From Ostreococcus lucimarinus CCE9901 (Eukaryota; Chlorophyta; Mamiellophyceae; Mamiellales; Bathycoccaceae), in the NCBI RefSeq assembly GCF_000092065.1, contig NC_009374.1, forward strand, positions 62,001-126,000: 64,000 nucleotides of DNA. Reading direction: 5' to 3'. The position numbers and the translations under genes were made by a program. The notes beneath the pieces are model-generated. The model saw only the letters and a program-made list of their open reading frames with translations, did not search any database and was not told the DNA's origin. How positions within the stretch are numbered: the stretch's first letter is position 1; each line of letters opens with the position of its first letter. Shown here piece by piece: positions 39,631-47,136 of the stretch.

Positions 39631-40155
39631 ATGGCGCCCCCGAGCAAGGCGTGCGCGACGCGGCTCACGCGCGAGCTCAGGCAGTTCCGCGCCGCGCCGC
39701 CGCCGCTCGCGCCCAGGGTGCACGTCGACGACGGCGACCTCCTCGAGTGGTTCGTCCTGATCCAGGGCGCGCACGACACGCCGTACGAGCGCGGTTGGTA
39801 CGTGATGAAGATTAAGTTCAAGCCGACGTATCCGTTCGCGGCGCCCGCTGTGAGCGTTCTGACGCCGAACGGACGGTTCGCGGAGAATCAGTCGATATGC
39901 ATGTCGATGACGGAGTGGCATCAGGAGAGCTGGAACCCGGCGTGGTCGTCGCAGGCGATCGTGACGGGATTCATCAGTTTCATGAGCGCAAACGAGCACA
40001 CGAGCGGAGGGGTGCGGACGACGGACGAGGAGAAGAAGCGATTGGCGGCGGCGTCGCTGGCGTGGAACGCGGCGCAGCCAGGATTGGTGAAGAAGTTTCC
40101 AGAGCTGGCGGACGCGGAAGCGATGAAGGCGTTGGAGACGGCGAAGCCGAGGTGA
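39631..40155 (+). CDS. Ubiquitin-conjugating enzyme E2, UBE2J/UBC6 type, without membrane anchor
   Basis: 174-residue E2. The family marks are ACATRLTRELRQFRAAPPP, GWYVMKIKFKPTYPFAAPAV, the UBE2J-type TPNGRF in place of the usual HPN, and the active-site Cys in ICMSMTEWHQESWNPAWS. UBE2J enzymes of other eukaryotes work in ER-associated degradation and end in a membrane anchor. This one ends at KALETAKPR with no hydrophobic segment, and no open frame continues into one. Either this paralog is soluble or an anchor exon lies elsewhere. The start has one clear Met. The neighbouring divergent gene starts 111 bases away. Confidence 0.9.
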   Translation: MAPPSKACATRLTRELRQFRAAPPPLAPRVHVDDGDLLEWFVLIQGAHDTPYERGWYVMKIKFKPTYPFAAPAVSVLTPNGRFAENQSICMSMTEWHQESWNPAWSSQAIVTGFISFMSANEHTSGGVRTTDEEKKRLAAASLAWNAAQPGLVKKFPELADAEAMKALETAKPR

Positions 40156-40262
40156 CGACGCGAGGCGAGACGCGCGAGACGCGCGGACGACGATACGATA
40201 GCCAAGTAGTGAACACGCAAACAATACAGGATGGTACAGTACATTAAACAAACAAATCCTAT

Positions 40263-41699
40263 CTACGATATGAAGTCGCGTAAGACGTCGATGAACGCCT
40301 CTGGGCTTTCTTCGTGCGGCATGTGTCCACATTTAGGAAGGATGCGAAGCTCGCAGTTTAATAACTTGGCGAGCGTTCGCGAATTACTCGCGGGAACGAT
40401 GACGTCGTTCTCGCCGTGGACGATCAGAATCTTCGCACCGCTCTCGACGAGGGCGTTTACGGCGTCTTCGCGCTCTAACGTCGAGGGCTGCGTCGTCGCG
40501 CGAGCGCGCGCCATGGCGTCTCGCCAAATTTCGCGCGGCGAACTCGCGGCGACGACGGAGGCTAAGACGACGCGAAACATCCCTACGTCCCAGTCTCGCA
40601 CGACGGATGGTTTGCGATACCCATCGATCCAGTCGCTCGCCATCGCGTCGACTCGCGAAGGATCTATCGCGGCGCGCAAACCTTTCGTCCAAAACTCTTT
40701 GCTGCGCACGAGCTTGCGCAAGAGGAGGATGAGAAACGGCTTCACGGCGCACGTCAGGCACCACGCCGCCGTCGCCGCAGCCGCCCCGACGGCGGCGAAC
40801 GCGACGCGCACGAACGTCGGGAGCGAAAGAGCGGCGTCATCGCCGGCGTCGTTCTTCCTGAGCTTGCCGCCGATTATCGCCGGCGCGACGAGAACGACGT
40901 AGTCCACTCCACCCTGCGCCGCGGCGAGCGCCGCGCCGACGGCGCCTAAACTGTGACCCATCAGCGTGAGCGAACGAGCCGCGGCGTCGCCGCCGACCTC
41001 GCGCGCGATCGCTCGACACGCTTTCGCGTCGCTCGCGCGCGTGTACTTTTTCACGTCCCTCGGCCGCGCCGTCAATCCGAACCCGCACGAATCGTGCGCG
41101 ACGACTTCGGCGTCCAGCGCCTCGCTCGCGCGTCGCATCGTATCGCTCGTCGTCCACGACGACGCGTTCGCCCCGAATCCGTGCATGCACTCGATGAAAC
41201 GCTTCGCGTTCGCCCGTCTTGCGCGCTTATAGTGCACCTCCACGCCGTCGACGTCCAAAAACTCACCATCCGCGTCCGCCGCCTCTCGCGGCGACACGAG
41301 CGCCTCGGCGTACCGCCGCTCGACGAACACCGCGCGCGCGACCGCGTACGCCGCGATCGCGACCGCGACCGTCGCGAGCGGCGGCGTCGCCGCGCGCGCC
41401 GCGCTCGCCGCCGCGCCCGCCGCCGCCGCCGCCGCGCACGCGCACGCGCGCTCCGCCCTCGTGAGCTCGGGCGTCGCGTCCGAGTCCAAGTCGCGCGGCG
41501 CCGTCGTCGCGCCCGCGCGCGCGCGCGTCTCGCGCGTCTCGCGCGTCGCGCGCGGCGTCGAATTCGCGAAACGAAAAATCTGCGCGCGCGTCGACGTTCG
41601 CGTCGCCGCCGCCCGCGTCGTCGCGCGCGCGCGCGTCCGCGCGCGCGTCGTCGCCGCGACGCGCGTCCATCGCGCGCGCGCGCTTCGCGCGGCGTCCAT
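40263..41699 (-). CDS. Alpha/beta hydrolase, probably plastid
   Basis: 478 residues. About 75 basic residues lead, then Ala-rich hydrophobic segments (residues about 85-120) that may anchor it to a membrane. The hydrolase core has ECMHGFGANASSW (oxyanion loop), LMGHSLGAVGA with the nucleophile Ser in GHSLG, IVHGENDVIVPASNSRTLA with the likely acidic residue, and the final His in LPKCGHMPHEESPEAF. A lid-like insert runs between about residues 280 and 385. The substrate is unknown. The start at 41699 leaves 40 bases to the divergent HAD gene; the next upstream Met overlaps the ATG of that gene. Confidence 0.82.
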   Translation of the reverse strand: MDAARSARARWTRVAATTRARTRARATTRAAATRTSTRAQIFRFANSTPRATRETRETRARAGATTAPRDLDSDATPELTRAERACACAAAAAAGAAASAARAATPPLATVAVAIAAYAVARAVFVERRYAEALVSPREAADADGEFLDVDGVEVHYKRARRANAKRFIECMHGFGANASSWTTSDTMRRASEALDAEVVAHDSCGFGLTARPRDVKKYTRASDAKACRAIAREVGGDAAARSLTLMGHSLGAVGAALAAAQGGVDYVVLVAPAIIGGKLRKNDAGDDAALSLPTFVRVAFAAVGAAAATAAWCLTCAVKPFLILLLRKLVRSKEFWTKGLRAAIDPSRVDAMASDWIDGYRKPSVVRDWDVGMFRVVLASVVAASSPREIWRDAMARARATTQPSTLEREDAVNALVESGAKILIVHGENDVIVPASNSRTLAKLLNCELRILPKCGHMPHEESPEAFIDVLRDFIS

Positions 41700-41739
41700 C
41701 GCGCGCGCGCGACGCGCTCTGCCGCACTCGACGACGCGC

Positions 41740-42732
41740 ATGGCGACCGCTCGAATCGCGCGCGTCGCGCCCGCGCGCGCCGACGCGCGCGCGAGGCGCG
41801 CGCGAGGCGCGCGCGCGTCGTCGACCGCGCCGTCGACGCCCGCGCGCGCGACGCGCCGACGCGCCGAGGCGCCGAGGCGCGACGAGAGGCTCGAGGTCAT
41901 CACGTTTGACCTCGACGACACGCTCTGGCCGACGACGCCCGTGGTGAACGCGGCGAACGAGGCGCTGATCGAGTGGTGCTCGGCGCGATTGGGAGGGCGG
42001 TTCCCGCGCACGGCGCGCGTGCACGCGACGATGAAACGGATCCGCGAGCAGCGGGAGTGCGAGGCGGCGGCGCGAGGGACGACGGCGGAACCGATGTCGT
42101 ACGCGGCGATACGAATCGCGGGAGCGACGCGGGCGGCGATCGAGTGCGGGATACCGGAGAGCGATGCGGTGGCGACGGTGGCGCGGGGGTATCACCTGGC
42201 GTGGATACCGATGCGGAACGCGATGGCGCGGGAGTTGGTGTATCCGGGCGCGGCGGAGGCGCTGCGAGCGATTCGCGAGCGCCATCCGGGGGTGGCCGTG
42301 GGATCGATCACGAATGGATTCGGCAGCGCCGCGGGCGCGGGGTTGGGAGAGTTTTTTGATTTTGAAATCTCCGCCGAGGCGCTGATCGATGAACACATGG
42401 TGCACGGAGAGATGGCGAGGAAGCCGAACGCGTACCCGTTTCAGCTCGCGATGGGCATCGCGATCGCGGATCATGGGTATTCGGGCGACGCCGATTCGTG
42501 GACGCACGTCGGCGACGATGTTCTGAACGATTGTTACTGCGCGAAACAGTTCGACTTCAAGACGGTGCACGTGTGCGATCCGACGACGAAACCGTACGAG
42601 AGCGGAGGGGGGGCGCCTTACGCGGAAAAGTCGCTTCGAGGAGGGGTCGAGGCGAACAGCGACGCGGTCGTGGACGGCGTCATCTCGCACGTGCGCGAAC
42701 TCCCCGAGCTCCTCGATCGATGGTACGTGTAG
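41740..42732 (+). CDS. HAD-superfamily phosphatase, probably plastid
   Basis: 330 residues. An N-terminal stretch of about 48 basic residues looks like a transit peptide. HAD motifs follow in order: FDLDDTLWPTTP (motif I, both Asp present), GSITNGFG (motif II), the Lys in ARKPNAYPF (motif III) and HVGDDVLNDCYCAKQF (motif IV). A helical C1 cap lies between motifs I and II. The overall plan resembles YjjG-type nucleotidases and related phosphoglycolate-phosphatase-like enzymes. The substrate cannot be assigned. The ATG overlaps, base for base, an ATG of the frame on the other strand. Confidence 0.85.
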   Translation: MATARIARVAPARADARARRARGARASSTAPSTPARATRRRAEAPRRDERLEVITFDLDDTLWPTTPVVNAANEALIEWCSARLGGRFPRTARVHATMKRIREQRECEAAARGTTAEPMSYAAIRIAGATRAAIECGIPESDAVATVARGYHLAWIPMRNAMARELVYPGAAEALRAIRERHPGVAVGSITNGFGSAAGAGLGEFFDFEISAEALIDEHMVHGEMARKPNAYPFQLAMGIAIADHGYSGDADSWTHVGDDVLNDCYCAKQFDFKTVHVCDPTTKPYESGGGAPYAEKSLRGGVEANSDAVVDGVISHVRELPELLDRWYV

Positions 42733-42934
42733 TCGTCGCTCGAGATTGATTCTTTATGTAAAACATGCAAGCATTTATATTTTTGTCGTCCGGTAAAAAG
42801 TCGTTACAAGTCGATTTCTATTCGTTCACGCCGTCGCGTTCGCGTCGTCTCCTCGACGCGAATACAAACAGTCCTCCGCTCAACCCCTCGAGAACGAACA
42901 AGACACACGCCCAGTAACGGCGTACGCGATACAA

Positions 42935-43486
42935 TTATTCGCCCAACAAATCGTAGTCGTCCAATTTATCGTTGTACGCCGCCACTTTGCGTTTGATCTT
43001 ACTCGTGTCCACCCACGTGACGTAATCCTCCATATCTCGCGTAACGATGTATCCAGGATTACGCGTGACTTTCGCCCCCACGCGCACGTGCCCTTGTTCT
43101 ATGAACGTCGTCGCCTCTCGCAACGTCTCGCACATGCGCGCGCGAACCAAAACCGTCGCCAAGCGTCGTCGACAAAACGACGACGTCGACAACCGGTCGC
43201 ACAGCGTCAAAGACTTGGTCGACGGAATCGCACCAATATCGTACAATTTCGCCAACAAAGCCTCCGTCGTGTGCTGTCTCGTCTCATCTCGCGCGTCAAG
43301 TTTCTTCAACGCGTTCGCCAACTTCGTCACCGAACCGACCAACACGTTGAATCGCTTAAACTCGTCTCGATCTCGCAAGTGATACCTCCGAATCGTCGAC
43401 ACCTCTCGGTGCGAGTGTTCAGATTTCCACTGCAAGAAATCAACTTTTTTCAACAATTTACGTTCGTGATGCCGTAACTCCCGCAT
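42935..43486 (-). CDS. IMP3: U3 snoRNP protein IMP3 (S4 domain)
   Basis: Small-subunit processome protein that helps U3 snoRNA pair with pre-rRNA. 183 residues, equal to the family length. The start MRELRHHERKLLKKVDFLQW, the RRYHLRDRDEF segment, the LYDIGAIPSTKSLTLCDRL stretch and the S4-type RNA-binding part (FIEQGHVRVGAKVTRNPGYI, then VTRDMEDYVTW) match IMP3. No intron. The neighbouring gene on the same strand, 146 bases upstream, encodes the ribosomal protein eL41. Confidence 0.92.
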   Translation of the reverse strand: MRELRHHERKLLKKVDFLQWKSEHSHREVSTIRRYHLRDRDEFKRFNVLVGSVTKLANALKKLDARDETRQHTTEALLAKLYDIGAIPSTKSLTLCDRLSTSSFCRRRLATVLVRARMCETLREATTFIEQGHVRVGAKVTRNPGYIVTRDMEDYVTWVDTSKIKRKVAAYNDKLDDYDLLGE

Positions 43487-43632
43487 CGCGACTCCCTCTT
43501 ATCCTCCTCTTCGTCTCCTTCCTCCTAGCTCGCGCTTCGTCGTCGACCTCGCGCCGAAAGCCCTAACACAGATCTTCCCGCCCGACCTCGCCGACGTCTC
43601 GCGTTCGTTTCTCGTGACTTTGCTCGAGAATA

Positions 43633-43880
43633 TTACTTAGAGCGCTGGCGCATCTTTCTGCGTTTACGCTTAAGTCTGCGCGTGCGTTTCTTGCGCCACT
43701 GCGTGCGTTCGCGCGTCGTCGTCGTCGTCGTCAGTCGTCGCGTTCGCGCGTTCGCGCGTTCGCGATCGATGCCGCGCTCGCGCGCGCGTCGCTCGCCGCG
43801 CGTCGCGCGCGCGCGTCGCGATCGAGCGACGAAAACGTTCTCGCCCTCGCGTCGTCGTCGTCGCGCACCTTGGCTCTCAT
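43633..43880 (-). CDS. RPL41: Ribosomal protein eL41, 25 residues in two exons
   Basis: The smallest ribosomal protein of the eukaryotic large subunit. Exon 1 (43880..43869) codes only MRAK; exon 2 (43698..43633) codes WRKKRTRRLKRKRRKMRQRS and a final Lys. The joined sequence is nearly the universal eL41. The 170-base intron has donor GTGCGC, ACTGAC about 40 bases before the acceptor, and acceptor CGCAG. The gene is easily missed because neither exon passes a length filter. A long frame through the intron is spurious. Confidence 0.93.
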
Positions 43881-44073
43881 GTAACCGTGTTCGCGGCGAG
43901 AACTGCGGCGGCCGCCGACGCCGCGCGCGAGGGTTCGCGTCGTGGTCCGTGTTGCGTCTTCGGTATCGCGGCCGCCCCCATGCCCTCGTCGACGAGACGT
44001 GCGGATCGTTCGCGGCGTGGTTCAAGCCGCAGTAGAGTCTGCAAGAGTTTTAACATCAATGTAATGCATATAT

Positions 44074-45747
44074 TTAGGTGTTCATCGCCACCATGTAAAG
44101 TCGACGAGCGGGCGATCTAAAGACGAGCGCGAAGAGCGCCAGAAGGAAGACGAATTCGACGGCGCGAATCGCGACGGAGACGAGGGACGTGGATGACGGT
44201 CGAATCCCCGTCTTGAACGCCATCTTCGGTGTCATATTGAGCGCAGAAAACTTGCGAACGAGAGGACTGGCGTCTGGATCGGACGCCGTCCCCGCTATGG
44301 CGCGTCGTCCCGCCATGGCGCGCTGGAGGTCTTTAATCGCGCCCTCGTGCGGGACGACGGCGAGCCAGTCGCGAGCGGCGATCATCTCGTCGCGAGCTTC
44401 GCCACCGCACTCGACGGGCTGATCCCTTTTAGCCACGCCGTACCGCTTCTGAATCTCCGTAGAGGCGTCTCCGGTGCAAATCACAAACTTGTTTCGAGCG
44501 CTCTCCGTCAAGAACAACTTGCCGATGGACCAGAGCGCGGCGAGCAAGTACGGACAATTCGTCACGATGAAGTGCGCGAAAGGCTCTGGGTGAAACTCGG
44601 CGACGGCGAACTGCCTAGCGATGAGCGCGATGTTCGCCCTGGTGAACACCGTCACAGAACACTTTTTCACATCCACGATCATCGGCGGCAACTTGCCGCT
44701 CAAGTATTCGCTCGGTTGCGCCAGGGCGACTTCGTACATTTGGTTCACACCGTACCACGAATCCGTCACCTCGGTTCGTAAGAGATTCTTCATCCCGGCC
44801 GTGGTCATGCAACAAAATAACGCTGCGGGATGGCTCTCGCTCGCGGGCCAAATTTTAAACATATCGAAAGTATCCGCCAAGTCCCGCACCGCGCGCTCCT
44901 TTGTCTCGTCGGCGTCGATTTCTCGGTGCCTAAATCCGTGCTGTGGCGGAAACCTCTTGAGAAATCGCAACATAAATATTCTCGTGTATAAAGCGGCGCC
45001 TAAGTTCTTACTATCCTGTAAGTTTGCCAAGCACGCATCTTTCGTCTTATGCACGATGCGCAGACGACAATACACGCCGCCGTGACACGCCTCGCAAAGC
45101 CGCCGTAAAAATCTCTGACACGCCACCTCGGGGGGCGTATCGTGCCCTTCGAACACCTTCATCGCGAACTCAAACGCCACCGACTGCATGACGTCCGCTA
45201 TAGCGTTTCGCAAATGCTGTATCTGCCTCTCATTGCTCATCTTCAGCGTGCACGGCCGTCCCAACCCCGCGTCGACGTCGGCGCACGTCAACCCGTGTTC
45301 GACGACGTCTAACATCCGCGGCCCCGTCCACGTCTCCCCCTCCCACGGGTACAGCGGTATCTTCCCGTGCGTTCGTTTCAACTCGACGTGATCGTAAAAC
45401 TCCTCCTCTTCTAATTCGCACGCCATCGTCGGCGTCGGCGGTCCCGTCCACGGCGTCGGCGCCGCCACGCCCCACCACGGCTCCAGCGAGTCGAAGAATC
45501 CATCCTTCGTCGCGAACGTCTCCGCGCCCCGCCACGACCGCGCCACCGACACGAGCGCGGCGAACTCTCGCGACGTTCGCCGTCCTCCGTCGATCGACGC
45601 TCGCGCGCGCACCGTCGTCGCCGCGCGACGATCATCTCGACGAGATGCCGATTCGGACGCGTCCGTCTTCGTCGCGCGCGCGTCGCGCCTCGACGTCGCC
45701 CGCGCGCCGTCGTCGTCCGCCTTCGGTCGCGCGCACGCGTTCCCCAT
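44074..45747 (-). CDS. Sec14/CRAL-TRIO-like protein, lipidated N-terminus and membrane tail
   Basis: 557 residues. MGNACARP at the start is a strong N-myristoylation site with an adjacent palmitoylatable Cys. Residues about 200-260 are helical. The part from PPMIVDVKKCSVTVFTRANI to LPVECGG-like GVAKRDQPVECGG resembles a CRAL-TRIO lipid-binding domain: AEFHPEPFAHFIVTNCPYLL, AALWSIGKLFLTESARNKFV and a final Cys-Gly-Gly. The C-terminus has a membrane segment (RAVEFVFLLALFALVFRS). Sec14 proteins move or sense phosphoinositides. Similarity is at pattern level and the N-terminal 200 residues are not assigned. Confidence 0.62.
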   Translation of the reverse strand: MGNACARPKADDDGARATSRRDARATKTDASESASRRDDRRAATTVRARASIDGGRRTSREFAALVSVARSWRGAETFATKDGFFDSLEPWWGVAAPTPWTGPPTPTMACELEEEEFYDHVELKRTHGKIPLYPWEGETWTGPRMLDVVEHGLTCADVDAGLGRPCTLKMSNERQIQHLRNAIADVMQSVAFEFAMKVFEGHDTPPEVACQRFLRRLCEACHGGVYCRLRIVHKTKDACLANLQDSKNLGAALYTRIFMLRFLKRFPPQHGFRHREIDADETKERAVRDLADTFDMFKIWPASESHPAALFCCMTTAGMKNLLRTEVTDSWYGVNQMYEVALAQPSEYLSGKLPPMIVDVKKCSVTVFTRANIALIARQFAVAEFHPEPFAHFIVTNCPYLLAALWSIGKLFLTESARNKFVICTGDASTEIQKRYGVAKRDQPVECGGEARDEMIAARDWLAVVPHEGAIKDLQRAMAGRRAIAGTASDPDASPLVRKFSALNMTPKMAFKTGIRPSSTSLVSVAIRAVEFVFLLALFALVFRSPARRLYMVAMNT

Positions 45748-45856
45748 CGCGCGCCGCCGCGCCGACGCCCCCGCGGTGGCGCGCGCGCGAGGCGCGTCGC
45801 CGAGTGTCGTCGTCGCGTAACGACCGCATCGCGGCGTCGACGTCAGAACGCGTCCG

Positions 45857-47017
45857 ATGCGCGCGCTCGCGCGCCTCGCCAGCGCGCGCGCGCTCCGAAC
45901 GACGCCCGCGCGCGCGTCGACGCGTCGCGGCGGCGCGGCGGCGCGACGATGGACGCGCGCGACGCGCGCGAGCGTTCGCGCCGCCGGGACGCCGATTGGC
46001 TCGGGCGAGGCCGGGACGCGCGCGCGCGACGACGACGCGGACGACGAGGACGACGCGGACGACGACGAGCGAGGCTTCGCGCGCGCGCTCGAGGAGGACG
46101 CGCGCGAGCGACGCGCGCGCGGGGCGTCGACGCTCGAGCCCGGGCTGTTCCTGGTGGCGACGCCGATTGGCAACCTGGAGGACGTCACGCTGCGCGCGCT
46201 GCGCGTGCTGCGCGACGCGGACGCGGTGCTGGCCGAAGACACGCGACGGACGAAGCAGCTGATGCGAGCGTACGATATCGCGACGCCGTTGGTGTCGTAT
46301 CACGCGCATAACGAGGCGAAGCGGAGGGAGTCGGTGCTGGGACGGTTGGCGAGCGGCGCGGCGCTGGCGCTGGTGAGCGACGCGGGAATGCCGACGGTGA
46401 ACGACCCGGGCGCGGATTTGGCGGCGAGGGCGGCGGCGATGGGTGTGAGAGTGTTTCCCGTGCCGGGACCGAGCGCGGTTTTGGCGGCGATCGCGGGCGC
46501 GGGATTGCCGACGGATGAGTTTACGTTTATCGGTTTCCCGCCGCCGAAATCTTCGCAGAGAGCGAAAAGATTTAAGAGTTTTGCGCGCAACAAGGCGACG
46601 CTCATCATGTTCGTGCCTCCGCATAAACTAATCGGGACGTTGGAAGACGCACACGCGGCGTTGGGCGATCGACGATGCTCGGTGTGTCGAGAGTTGACCA
46701 AGGTGCACGAAGAGTTTTGGAGAAGCACGCTGAGTGAGGCCAGAGCGGAGTTCGAGCGGCGCGCCCCGCGAGGGGAAATCACGCTCGTCATCGAAGGTTA
46801 CGATGACGACCAACCCGCGCTCGCGAGTGATGAAGACGATGACGACGACAATAGCGCGCCGAGCTCGTCGAACGTCGAAGACGCGGTGCGCTCGCTGTTG
46901 GAGGACGGCGCGTCTCCCTCCGACGCGTCGAGACGCGTCGCAAAAGAACTCGGCGTGCGACGACGGGAAACGTATGGCGTCGCGCAGAGACTTTCAGAAG
47001 AACTGAAAAAACGATGA
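45857..47017 (+). CDS. RSMI: rRNA 2'-O-ribose methyltransferase RsmI, organellar
   Basis: Methylates the 2'-OH of the cytidine equivalent to E. coli 16S C1402. The 386 residues begin with about 90 basic then acidic residues, read as an organellar presequence and a linker. The catalytic part has LFLVATPIGNLEDVTLRALR, LAEDTRRTKQLM, LVSDAGMPTVNDPG, VFPVPGPSAVLAA, FTFIGFPPPK and a late LTKVHEEFWRSTL. The C-terminal 65 residues add an acidic linker and a short helical domain (AVRSLLEDGASPSDASRRVA) typical of RsmI. The product is likely plastid or mitochondrial; which one is not evident. The divergent Sec14-like gene starts 109 bases away. Confidence 0.92.
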   Translation: MRALARLASARALRTTPARASTRRGGAAARRWTRATRASVRAAGTPIGSGEAGTRARDDDADDEDDADDDERGFARALEEDARERRARGASTLEPGLFLVATPIGNLEDVTLRALRVLRDADAVLAEDTRRTKQLMRAYDIATPLVSYHAHNEAKRRESVLGRLASGAALALVSDAGMPTVNDPGADLAARAAAMGVRVFPVPGPSAVLAAIAGAGLPTDEFTFIGFPPPKSSQRAKRFKSFARNKATLIMFVPPHKLIGTLEDAHAALGDRRCSVCRELTKVHEEFWRSTLSEARAEFERRAPRGEITLVIEGYDDDQPALASDEDDDDDNSAPSSSNVEDAVRSLLEDGASPSDASRRVAKELGVRRRETYGVAQRLSEELKKR

Positions 47018-47136
47018 GACGAGCGCGTCGAAACGAAATTCAATTCAAGTGAACGACGGTCGGCGCGATTGGGCAACAACAGAAGCGACGTCGTGGGAGA
47101 GTTAAAAATAAATGACTCTCGTCTTCATATCTCCGC

